The notes below the pieces were generated by a model. That model searched no databases. It saw only the letters and a list, made by a program, of their open reading frames with translations, and was not told where the DNA came from. Shown in pieces: positions 56,628-64,000 of a DNA stretch of 64,000 nt (position 1 is its first letter; each line of letters opens with the position of its first letter). This stretch comes from DATDXN01 sp035289305. GTDB lineage: Bacteria > Patescibacteriota > Microgenomatia > UBA1406 > HO2-37-13b. Made by a program: the position numbers and the translations under genes. The stretch is from assembly GCA_035289305.1 (NCBI GenBank), contig DATDXN010000026.1:1-64000 (forward strand), in the 5' to 3' direction.

Positions 56628-57555
56628 GAGGTTGTTTTTTTACAGCGGATACGATTCTATCAACAATAGCGTCAACTGACAATCCTAATTTCCCTCTCAA
56701 ATAGTCTTGCGAACCAATATGCGTAATAAATTCATCGTTGGTACCGAGCGAGAGAACTTTTTCGCAAAAGCCACCTGCTCGCGACAATGTTTCACACACA
56801 GCTCCTCCAAGACCTCCTATTATACTATGCTCCTCAACAGTTACCACTGCTTTTTTTCCTTGACTTACAGTGCGTACCAATTCTTCATCAAGTGGTTTGA
56901 GCGTATGCATATTGACCACTGTTGAGGAAACGCCCAAACGCCGCAATTTTTCCTCAACAGCCAAAACAACATGCAATATCGGTCCTGATGAGAAAATCAC
57001 TACATCATGCCCTTTGCGCAAGATTATTCCTTTGCCGATATGAAGAGGGAAGGGGGTCTTAAATATCTGTTTTTCATCTTTTTTGCCAATGCGCATATAT
57101 ACTGGCCCGCGACGGGCCAAAACTTCCTTAACCATCAAAGAACCCTCAAGAGGATCGGCAGGGGCGACAATCGCCATGCGCGGGAGAAGACGCATAATAC
57201 CCACATCCTCGAGTGCAAAATGAGTGCTGCCGAGAAGCCCGTACGATAAACCGCTTCCAACTCCCAAAATTTTAACATTGAGATTGTGATAACAGATGTC
57301 ATCTCGTATTTGCTCAAAACAACGCATCGTGACAAAAGGAATAATGGAGTAGACAAACACCTTTTTCCCTGTCATAGCAAGCCCTGCAGCAATTCCCATC
57401 ATGTTTTGTTCGGCCACACCGACATTAATAAACCTCCGTGGAAAATCTTTTTCTATCCCCTCGAGCACAGAATATCCTAAATCCCCCGTCAAAAAATATA
57501 TCTTATCATTAGTTTTCATTAACTCGTGTATTTTTCCAATTATTGCACCTCTCAT
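56620..57555 (-). CDS. split transketolase, C-terminal subunit, pair 2
   Basis: A 311-residue half with IYFLTGDLGYSVLEGIEKDF, RRFINVGVAEQNMMGIAAGL (catalytic Glu of AEQN), GVGSGLSYGLLGSTHFALED, and the transketolase C domain VVTVEEHSIIGGLGGAVCET. It is somewhat closer to canonical bacterial split transketolases than pair 1. It lies 14 bp after the N-terminal half and overlaps the downstream GtrB-like gene by 8 nt. Confidence 0.87.
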   Translation of the reverse strand: MRGAIIGKIHELMKTNDKIYFLTGDLGYSVLEGIEKDFPRRFINVGVAEQNMMGIAAGLAMTGKKVFVYSIIPFVTMRCFEQIRDDICYHNLNVKILGVGSGLSYGLLGSTHFALEDVGIMRLLPRMAIVAPADPLEGSLMVKEVLARRGPVYMRIGKKDEKQIFKTPFPLHIGKGIILRKGHDVVIFSSGPILHVVLAVEEKLRRLGVSSTVVNMHTLKPLDEELVRTVSQGKKAVVTVEEHSIIGGLGGAVCETLSRAGGFCEKVLSLGTNDEFITHIGSQDYLRGKLGLSVDAIVDRIVSAVKKQPHG

Positions 57556-57569
57556 ATCGCTTCTTTTTA

Positions 57570-58406
57570 CTACAACGTACGCAAAATTTCTTTTTGGACT
57601 GACGCATCAATTGACTTATAATGAGACTCAAATTTTCCTTCAAAAAAAGGTATTCCTTTGCCCTTTATTGTATGCGCGAGTATAAAGTGAGGCTTTTGCA
57701 CAGGATTTTTTTTTACCTTTTCAAATACAGCAATAAGTTCCCCGTGATTATGACCATCTACTTCATAGGTATTCCAGCCAAAAGATGCGAGTTTTTTTGT
57801 TACGGGCTCAAGATCAATCACCTCTTTTACTTCGCCATACCCCTGCATTTTGTTGGAGTCAACAATCACCACGAGATTTGACAAGAAGTGATGTGCTGCA
57901 AACATAAAAGCTTCCCAGTTTGAACCTTCGTTCAAATCGCCGTCTGATATAAGTACATATATGATACGGTCTATGCCATCATTGCGTGCGGCTATCGCAT
58001 GTCCTACGCCAACTGGCAAACCATGGCCCAGAGACCCCGTCGATAGCTCAACACCCGGAACAACCGTAGTCACATGCTCTGAAAGCATCCCGCCGTTTCG
58101 ATCATATGATTGCAAGATTTTCTTATCAAAAAAGCCCCTTTCAGCTAATGTCGCATAAAGGGCTGCACCGGCATGTCCTTTTGAAAGAATAAAAATGTCT
58201 CGCTTCCTGTCATCGGCATGATGAGAATCAATAGCCAGAATGTCAAAATACAAAACTACCAAAATATCAACGATAGAAAGCGAACAACCTATGTGATGAG
58301 ACTCGTGGGGAACAAGCATTTCGATGATGTTTCTCCTCACTGTGAGCGCGTTTTTTTTCAAAGCCTCGATTTTTGAAGAGTCTGTTGAAATAAAATGTTT
58401 CCTCAT
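57570..58406 (-). CDS. split transketolase, N-terminal (TPP-binding) subunit, pair 2
   Basis: The 278-residue protein has RRNIIEMLVPHESHHIGCSL near the start, DIFILSKGHAGAALYATLAE, LSTGSLGHGLPVGVGHAIAA and the TPP/Mg motif ISDGDLNEGSNWEAFMFAAH ending VIVDSNKMQG. ATG 58406 was preferred over an upstream ATG because the extra residues are hydrophobic and not conserved. It heads the minus-strand run transketolase N, C, GtrB-like, RfbH, so those four are probably one operon. Confidence 0.87.
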   Translation of the reverse strand: MRKHFISTDSSKIEALKKNALTVRRNIIEMLVPHESHHIGCSLSIVDILVVLYFDILAIDSHHADDRKRDIFILSKGHAGAALYATLAERGFFDKKILQSYDRNGGMLSEHVTTVVPGVELSTGSLGHGLPVGVGHAIAARNDGIDRIIYVLISDGDLNEGSNWEAFMFAAHHFLSNLVVIVDSNKMQGYGEVKEVIDLEPVTKKLASFGWNTYEVDGHNHGELIAVFEKVKKNPVQKPHFILAHTIKGKGIPFFEGKFESHYKSIDASVQKEILRTL

Positions 58407-58456
58407 AGTAAAAAACAAGTAATAGTGTACAATATACATAATCTAAAGTCCACTTT

Positions 58457-59401
58457 ATGCATAATCCCGGTAAAAAAATCTCAATCGTCATTCCCATTTA
58501 TAATGAGGAAAAAGTCATTCCCGAACTCATAAAAGAACTGGCGCGGTTTGCGGCCAAACTCCCTCTGTATCAATGTGAATTTATTCTCGTTGAAAATGGA
58601 TCGCACGATCTTTCGCTGCAATTGCTAGACAAATACGCACGCCGCGACACTCGTCTCAAGATCGTTCAGCTGTCGAGAAATTTCGGCTGCGATGGCGGCA
58701 TTGTTGCCGGCATGAGTTACGCGACAGGCGATGCATGCGTGATCATGATGGCAGATCTTCAGGAACCAATATCGTTGATTAAAGAATTTATTGCCACATG
58801 GGAAAAAGGATATGATATCGTCTACGGCATTGTCCAAAAACGACAAGGAAAATTCCTGCGCAATGTAGCATCGAAATTTTTTTACAAACTGATCAACCTT
58901 CTTGCTCCCACGAAATTTCCCGAAAACGCGAGTGATTTTCGACTCATTGATAAAAAAGTCTATCAGACTATCAATCATATGCCCGAGCAAAATAAATATT
59001 TACGAGGACTTATCATGTGGACCGGATTTCGTCACATCGGGATCCCATTTGACCGAAAAAAGCGCTTTGCAGGCGAATCAAAAGCCGATCTGAAGACGGT
59101 CATATATGTAGCCTTGAACGGTATTTTCTCATTCTCTTATCTTCCTTTGCGGTTAGTCTCGTATCTTGGTCTTGTTTTGACTATTGTCTCTTTTGCGTTG
59201 GGTCTTTTTTATTTGTTGCTTTTCTTTATCCATGGACGAGTGGCGCCGGGAGTTGTTACTATTATTTTAATTACGTTGTTTTTATTCGGGGTTCTTTTTT
59301 TCATTCTCGGTATCATAAGCGAATATATCGCGCGCATTTATGAAGAGGTGAAACAAAGACCAAACTTTATCGTCAAAAAAACCGTGAATATAAATCCTTA
59401 A
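58457..59401 (+). CDS. polyprenyl-phosphate glycosyltransferase (GtrB/DPM1-like GT2)
   Basis: A second GtrB-like enzyme of 314 residues: KISIVIPIYNEEKVIPELIK, LVENGSHDLSLQLLDKYARR, LSRNFGCDGGIVAGMSYATG, CVIMMADLQEPISLIKEFIA, ASDFRLIDKKVYQTINHMPE and two C-terminal membrane helices ending YIARIYEEVKQRPNFIVKKT. It is divergent from transketolase pair 2, with 50 bp between them. With the copies at 55695-56627 and 63769-64000 there are at least three polyprenyl-phosphate sugar loaders in 9 kb, matching the many GT-C users of such donors. Confidence 0.88.
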   Translation: MHNPGKKISIVIPIYNEEKVIPELIKELARFAAKLPLYQCEFILVENGSHDLSLQLLDKYARRDTRLKIVQLSRNFGCDGGIVAGMSYATGDACVIMMADLQEPISLIKEFIATWEKGYDIVYGIVQKRQGKFLRNVASKFFYKLINLLAPTKFPENASDFRLIDKKVYQTINHMPEQNKYLRGLIMWTGFRHIGIPFDRKKRFAGESKADLKTVIYVALNGIFSFSYLPLRLVSYLGLVLTIVSFALGLFYLLLFFIHGRVAPGVVTIILITLFLFGVLFFILGIISEYIARIYEEVKQRPNFIVKKTVNINP

Positions 59402-59419
59402 AAATCAATTCATCCTTTT

Positions 59420-61855
59420 TTATTTTCCTGACTTCCACATTTTCAACATGAGAACCAAATCGCCAACATCAACTTCGCCATTGTTATTAACATCTGCAGC
59501 TTTTAACATAAGGACCGAGTCGCCAATATCAATTTTGCCATTATTATTCATATCTACAGTCAGGTTTTCTACATTTTTCCCTACTAGCACTTGAGACACA
59601 TAGGTAATATCCGAGAAATCCACTTCACCGTCATTATTTACATCCCCTTCTAGTAAAGATTTTACATTTTTTATATACAACTTCCGGCTATCTGACCAAA
59701 GTATTTGATGAGTATCTATGTCTTCGATACGAGCTGTGATAGTATATATCCCATCAGGAACCATTGGAGGAATAAGCGAGTAGGATGAAGTGTAAAACGT
59801 ATCACCACCTGCAACGACAGCCTCCCATTTCTGATCTTCAACGTCTTTTTTCCATGGATCATCTATCATGACTCGAATATGTCTAACAGGACAAGCATAA
59901 GGATTATTATTTTTTATGAATAGAGGAAATGTAAGCTCTAAATTATTTGTTCTGTGCGTTCTTTTTAAAATACATAAATCATTATCACAACTTATATCTT
60001 CATATAGTCCGTAAAAGCCAGGCACATAGGCGTATATATAAGCGCCCTTCTCAACAACAAAATTATCATCTACACATATGGGCTCTTTAAACTCAACATC
60101 AATTGTCCTATCATCAATATTAGTAATTGTCAAACTTGCTTTTTCATCTTGGAAACTTTGTCCCCGTCTAAGTGGTTCTGGTACTCCTCCTTTTGCATCT
60201 ATCGGAACAAGAGTTAAGAGTCGCGTTGTAAGAGCTTGATTTACCCAATTAATGTGTATCCCATTACTAATTGACGCTCTTGTCTCTAAGTAATAAGTCG
60301 GGAAATTGGAGATTCCCGGACGATATATTTTTGCAACAACAGCATCTGAACTTTCAAGAGGTTGAAGAGTATATCTTCCTGATGAAGAAATGTTAATTAT
60401 CGACTTGTTGAGCCATTGGAAAACTTCCTTAAAATAAGCATTAAAGTGACGTAAGGCAAACGATGCGCCCATAACATCAAATGTATTACCGTATTCATTA
60501 TGTATGCAATTACCGTGCAACCCTCCTTGATCACACTCCCAGGAGTTTGCGTGATAGACACCCAGATTATGCCCTAATTCATGGGCAAAAACAAAACTCA
60601 TATTTGATCCTATTCCAAAAACGCCGAGAGATATAAGAATATCACCATCAGAGGTAGAATAGGTGAATTTTCCCACAGTATCTGCCCAACCTCCAGAAGT
60701 ATTATTATCTACTGCTCCTCCCACCATCACTCTATCAAATTGGGAAAAATCAATGTCAGAATCAGCGAGTTTGATAAATTCTGTACTAGAGGTATTAGAA
60801 ACATCGTCCCATGGATCAACATTCAAATTCTCCAGCTCATACCATCCATACACCTTACTCTTTTCTTCATCAAGCCACATTTTGCCATACGAGGTTTCTT
60901 TAAAGAAGTTTAACACGTCTCCTCGGAAAATAATGTCTTCAATCTGTTCTTTGGAGTAATAGGGGATAAACGTACTGCCTTTGCTCCTCACAAGGATGAC
61001 GGCAACGCGTTGAGGACCTGTTGCGTCGGGACTTGCCTCTTTGAGAATTTCTATACTGGTTTGCTCTGCATTCTCCTGCGCATATGTTTGCGGTACCAGA
61101 TCGAACTTAAAAAAGCCCTGCTGACGGGGAGTAACACTTGCTGAAGGGACTCTAACTGGAGCCCCACCAGATTTGCGTGGCGGAATTTGAGCGCTGATAG
61201 CGTTTCCCATTTTATACCCTCTTATTTTGAGGATGCTTCCTGAAATAAGATTGGGGAAATCTCCTACAGGATAAAAACCATAGCGCAGGGAAAGATCAGT
61301 CTTTGTTTGAATATAATAGTCAAATCGCGATTGAGCAGGATTTTCAAAATTATCTATATGCATTACCTGTAGCTCTCCTTGTTCAATACTGATAGGAGAC
61401 TCAAAATAGGAGGAAAATTCCTCACCAAAGCGAGCAATTGTGTTGAGAGATAAAACGTTTTCTAGAAAAACAAGAGGGTAAGATTTTATTGCCTCTTCCA
61501 TAAGGTTTTTTCTATTAGTTACGAGTGTTTTGCGCTCGTCGATAAGGATATTTTTTATTTCAGTTTCGTTCTGTAACGTTTCATATGCATCTTGCAACTC
61601 TAGCAACTGTTGGGTAATACATTTGATTTTACGATATAACTCGAGCGCATTTTTATCTCTAAGGATATCGCTGTTTTGAGGAAAATAAGAGAGCTTTGAA
61701 TCACAACCTTTTGATGTTTTATCCTGTTCTATTTCTTTCGCTTTTGAAAGGAGGCTTTTTTGTTGTTGATTGGAGATAATAACAATAGGAAGAAGAATAA
61801 GCAAGAAGAGAAGAAACAATAATAAAAGCCATCCAGTACGAGATAGACGATTCAT
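59420..61855 (-). CDS. secreted metzincin metallopeptidase with dockerin-type repeats
   Basis: The 811-residue protein starts with a basic N-terminus and one long hydrophobic helix (signal anchor), then a Lys/Glu-rich helical region (residues 25-130) that is probably a propeptide. The zinc site is FAHELGHNLGVYH, with His425, Glu426, His429 and His435, and the Met-turn is FDVMGAS (Met462), so it is a metzincin of the M6/M11-like group. Cysteine pairs (WECDQGGLHGNCIH) lie nearby. The last 70 residues hold three calcium-binding dockerin-like loops: GDVNNDGEVD, VDMNNNGKID and ADVNNNGEVD. ATG 61855 gives the cleanest signal anchor; 17 more codons are possible upstream. It is probably a surface or exported protease. 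Confidence 0.8.
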   Translation of the reverse strand: MNRLSRTGWLLLLFLLFLLILLPIVIISNQQQKSLLSKAKEIEQDKTSKGCDSKLSYFPQNSDILRDKNALELYRKIKCITQQLLELQDAYETLQNETEIKNILIDERKTLVTNRKNLMEEAIKSYPLVFLENVLSLNTIARFGEEFSSYFESPISIEQGELQVMHIDNFENPAQSRFDYYIQTKTDLSLRYGFYPVGDFPNLISGSILKIRGYKMGNAISAQIPPRKSGGAPVRVPSASVTPRQQGFFKFDLVPQTYAQENAEQTSIEILKEASPDATGPQRVAVILVRSKGSTFIPYYSKEQIEDIIFRGDVLNFFKETSYGKMWLDEEKSKVYGWYELENLNVDPWDDVSNTSSTEFIKLADSDIDFSQFDRVMVGGAVDNNTSGGWADTVGKFTYSTSDGDILISLGVFGIGSNMSFVFAHELGHNLGVYHANSWECDQGGLHGNCIHNEYGNTFDVMGASFALRHFNAYFKEVFQWLNKSIINISSSGRYTLQPLESSDAVVAKIYRPGISNFPTYYLETRASISNGIHINWVNQALTTRLLTLVPIDAKGGVPEPLRRGQSFQDEKASLTITNIDDRTIDVEFKEPICVDDNFVVEKGAYIYAYVPGFYGLYEDISCDNDLCILKRTHRTNNLELTFPLFIKNNNPYACPVRHIRVMIDDPWKKDVEDQKWEAVVAGGDTFYTSSYSLIPPMVPDGIYTITARIEDIDTHQILWSDSRKLYIKNVKSLLEGDVNNDGEVDFSDITYVSQVLVGKNVENLTVDMNNNGKIDIGDSVLMLKAADVNNNGEVDVGDLVLMLKMWKSGK

Positions 61856-61919
61856 AAAAGATAATATAAAAACCAGATTATCAGGTATTAGGAAAGATTT
61901 CAACAAGTAACTTTGATTT

Positions 61920-63710
61920 TCATATTGAAGCTTCTTTTTTAGTTTTGATCGGAGGAATAATCATATTTCTGCGAAATTCATCGCGGGGTAAAAGTGGGAA
62001 AAGATCTTCAATGGGACTGCCAAATGAAAGTTTGGGAATGATTTTTTGGTCATCATTAAGGTATACATCACAAAGCACCGGTCCTCTGTGCGAAAGAACT
62101 TCTTTTATTTTTTTTGACAAATGAGTATGTGAACGAATAGAAACAGATTTTATTCCATATGCTTGAGCAATCTTTATAAAATCAGGACAAGAGTAACCCT
62201 TTCCCGTCGCCTCAAATCTTGAATCTAAATACATTTCCTGGAACTGTTTAATAATGCCATATCCATGATTATTAAGGATAAAAATTTTTACCGGGAGTTT
62301 ATGGTAAACCAATGTTTGAAGCTCTTGGATGTTTATTTGAAAACCCCCATCTCCATTTATACAAATTATTTCCTTTTTCCCTCGAGCAAAAGATGCACCA
62401 ATTGCTGCTGGAAAGGAATATCCCATTGGAGAATTACCAAAGGCAGAAAAAAGCCTTTGTCCCTGTTTTAATTCAAACCCCTGCATAATCCATGTTAGAG
62501 TTGCGCCAGTATCGGGAATAACGATTGCATCATTCTTTAATTCTTTCGATAAAACTTGAGCAAATACATAAGGATTTACATATTTTTTTTCTTCATAATA
62601 TTGGAGAAGAACCGTTGGATATTTTTCTCTCCACGTTGCACAGTGTTTAATCCATTCAACAGTACGTGATTTATTTATCGCAGGAAATTCTTTAATGAAT
62701 GCTCGTAGGAATTCTTTTGCATCCGCTTGTATTGATACTGCAGGAGTTAAACCTCTGCGTTTATCAAGCTCGGTCTGGTCGATATCAATCATAACTATTT
62801 TAGCGGCCCGCGCGTACGTCTCTGGTTTCCCCCCTGTTTGACGTGTATCAAGTCGTGATCCGATACTAATCAGAAGATCACAATTCTGCACCGCAAAATT
62901 CGCTCCTCTTTCCCCATACACACCATGTGTACCAATAAACAAAGAATGATTGTGAGCAAAAAGATCATAACCACTCCATGAATTGACCACCGGAATGCCT
63001 GTCAGCTTCACCATCTGATGAATTTCGTTAACCGCACCAGCCAGTCTGATTCCACCACCGGCTAAGATAAGGGGACGTTTTGATTGTGCAATAAGCGTTA
63101 GTACCTTTTCTATTTTTGTTTTAAGTATTAATCCAGTATCTTTATATTGTTTTTCTTTTGGGGGGATAAATTTTTTAAGTGTTGAACTTTTTATTTCTGT
63201 TTTTTGAAGATCCAAGGGGATATCAATGAGAACCGGTCCGGGGCGTCCAGTTTTTGCAATATAAACAGCCTTTTCTAGTAGAAAACGAGTATCTTCTGCA
63301 CGGTCAATCTTAACAGCAAATTTCGTAATTGGGCGAACTATATCAACAATTTCTGTTTCCTGAAAACCAACTTGCCGAACCTTTGAGATACTTTTTTGTT
63401 CGTATGTATTGACCTGTCCGGTAATGAAAAGCGTTGGAATTGAATCAAACCACGCACAACAGATGCCGGTAATTAAATTTGTTGCACCGGGACCAGATGT
63501 TGTCATTGCCACTCCAAGTCCTGGACCAACACGAGCATAGCTTTCTGCCATCATTGCTCCTGCCTGTTCGTGAGCAACACAGATATATTCAATATCATGT
63601 CTTTTTGAAAATGCATCCACTGCAAATGCAATAGCACCTCCGACCATTAAGAAAACATGCTTTACTTTTTGCAAAACAAGATAATCAAGAATATAATCTG
63701 CTACTTTCAT
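61920..63710 (-). CDS. acetolactate-synthase-like TPP enzyme, possible YerE-type acetyl transferase to a ketosugar
   Basis: The three-domain TPP decarboxylase layout is complete: ADYILDYLVLQKVKHVFLMV, the catalytic Glu48 in VAHEQAGAMMAESYARV, MTTSGPGATNLITGICCAWF, a central FAD/ADP domain, and the TPP/Mg motif GDGGFQINIQELQTLVYHKL with LNNHGYG. At 596 residues it fits acetohydroxyacid synthase catalytic subunits, but no regulatory subunit or branched-chain amino acid genes are near. In Yersinia, YerE of this family adds an acetyl unit from pyruvate to CDP-3,6-dideoxy-4-keto-hexose. The RfbH gene 6 kb away makes that role plausible here, though other 2-ketoacid decarboxylase roles are possible. 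Confidence 0.75.
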   Translation of the reverse strand: MKVADYILDYLVLQKVKHVFLMVGGAIAFAVDAFSKRHDIEYICVAHEQAGAMMAESYARVGPGLGVAMTTSGPGATNLITGICCAWFDSIPTLFITGQVNTYEQKSISKVRQVGFQETEIVDIVRPITKFAVKIDRAEDTRFLLEKAVYIAKTGRPGPVLIDIPLDLQKTEIKSSTLKKFIPPKEKQYKDTGLILKTKIEKVLTLIAQSKRPLILAGGGIRLAGAVNEIHQMVKLTGIPVVNSWSGYDLFAHNHSLFIGTHGVYGERGANFAVQNCDLLISIGSRLDTRQTGGKPETYARAAKIVMIDIDQTELDKRRGLTPAVSIQADAKEFLRAFIKEFPAINKSRTVEWIKHCATWREKYPTVLLQYYEEKKYVNPYVFAQVLSKELKNDAIVIPDTGATLTWIMQGFELKQGQRLFSAFGNSPMGYSFPAAIGASFARGKKEIICINGDGGFQINIQELQTLVYHKLPVKIFILNNHGYGIIKQFQEMYLDSRFEATGKGYSCPDFIKIAQAYGIKSVSIRSHTHLSKKIKEVLSHRGPVLCDVYLNDDQKIIPKLSFGSPIEDLFPLLPRDEFRRNMIIPPIKTKKEASI

Positions 63711-63768
63711 ACAAGGTAATAAATACTATACCATATTACAAAAAAGTGCGTAGCACATTATTTCATTG

Positions 63769-64000
63769 CTACTTTTTACTCTTTCCGATAATTTCATCGA
63801 CAATATACACAGGTCGGGATTTCGTCTCCTCAACAATGACCTGAATATATTTACCTATGACACTAATAGCCAGAAGCTGAATCCCGCCAAAAAAAACAAT
63901 AGCCAACATTAGGGGAATTGACGCATTTATTGGATTTCCTATCACTAAAACGGTGAAAAGATACATAAGAAAGAAAGCAAAAGAAAGAAAAACGAGGATA
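63769..64000 (-). CDS. GtrB-like GT2, C-terminal end only (runs off window)
   Basis: The visible 76 residues stay open to the right edge and contain two hydrophobic helices (LVFLSFAFFLMYLFTVLVIG and PLMLAIVFFGGIQLLAISVI) followed by GKYIQVIVEETKSRPVYIVD. This is the standard end of GtrB/DPM1-like polyprenyl-phosphate glycosyltransferases, matching the two complete copies at 55695 and 58457. The catalytic domain lies outside the window. It is separated from the TPP enzyme gene by 58 bp on the same strand. Confidence 0.7.
   Translation of the reverse strand, partial: ILVFLSFAFFLMYLFTVLVIGNPINASIPLMLAIVFFGGIQLLAISVIGKYIQVIVEETKSRPVYIVDEIIGKSKK

Noticed and set aside
61920..63710. TPP enzyme as a branched-chain amino acid biosynthesis gene (ilvB)
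   Set aside because: Not excluded, but no ilvN, ilvC or leu genes are near, and all neighbours are glycan or surface genes; I therefore kept the more general call.
48000..64000. Prophage or integrated conjugative element
   Set aside because: No integrase, terminase, capsid or conjugation motifs were seen; the accessory content is all envelope glycan synthesis plus one protease.

Overview
The window looks like chromosomal DNA of an ultra-small bacterium of the Candidate Phyla Radiation (Patescibacteria), most likely the Microgenomates side. The clues are compact versions of core proteins (a release factor lacking its N-terminal domain), an L31 with a long basic tail, very tight gene packing, almost no Shine-Dalgarno sites, many apparently leaderless promoters, and a huge envelope-glycan locus. 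The placement is an inference from gene style; no rRNA is present. TGA is used as a normal stop, so this is code 11. No tRNA, rRNA or CRISPR array was seen. No stretch longer than 300 bases lacks a gene.

Region 1 (1-1381): the start of an IS1595/ISXO2-like transposase runs off the left edge, beside a secreted parallel beta-helix gene that is broken. About 150 bp in the middle of that gene reads as beta-helix coding only on the opposite strand, as if it had been flipped.

Region 2 (1476-12937): housekeeping genes. On the plus strand are a compact RF1-type release factor, a retropepsin-like protease, rpmE, gyrB, ppa, gyrA and folD. On the minus strand are an AbiE-type toxin-antitoxin pair, lepA and a methyltransferase. 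The toxin-antitoxin pair has a clear sigma70-type promoter and a palindromic operator candidate.

Region 3 (13054-24556): a GT39-like mannosyltransferase gene full of in-frame repeat insertions, a large coiled-coil protein with an HExxH motif, two small envelope proteins, then a plus-strand export and assembly operon (flippase, ABC permease, ABC ATPase, one GT2 and two GT4 glycosyltransferases).

Region 4 (24535-50236): a glycan locus dominated by very large multi-pass membrane proteins. Seven lie head to tail on the minus strand and belong to two paralogous families, A and B. An eighth (family A) lies at 47981-50236 in the opposite orientation. Six of the eight end in the same beta-rich C-terminal module. 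Between them is a plus-strand cassette: an orphan protein, a GT-B-like transferase, a HAD phosphatase, a sugar/choline-type nucleotidyltransferase, a methyltransferase, an Asp/Glu racemase and a membrane protein with a discoidin-like tail. A UDP-galactopyranose-mutase-like flavoprotein and another membrane protein lie on the minus strand.

Region 5 (50213-64000): unusual-sugar genes. There are two separate split transketolase pairs, an NAD-dependent epimerase/reductase, an RfbH-type [2Fe-2S]/PMP dehydrase (3-deoxysugar formation), an acetolactate-synthase-like TPP enzyme, and several GT2 transferases including polyprenyl-phosphate types. A secreted metzincin protease with dockerin repeats is also present. 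RfbH, the ALS-like enzyme and the reductase together resemble the logic of CDP-yersiniose-type branched 3,6-dideoxy sugars; this is an inference. Overall, regions 3-5 appear to make, decorate and export a complex surface polysaccharide, with membrane GT-C enzymes adding sugars outside from polyprenyl-phosphate donors.
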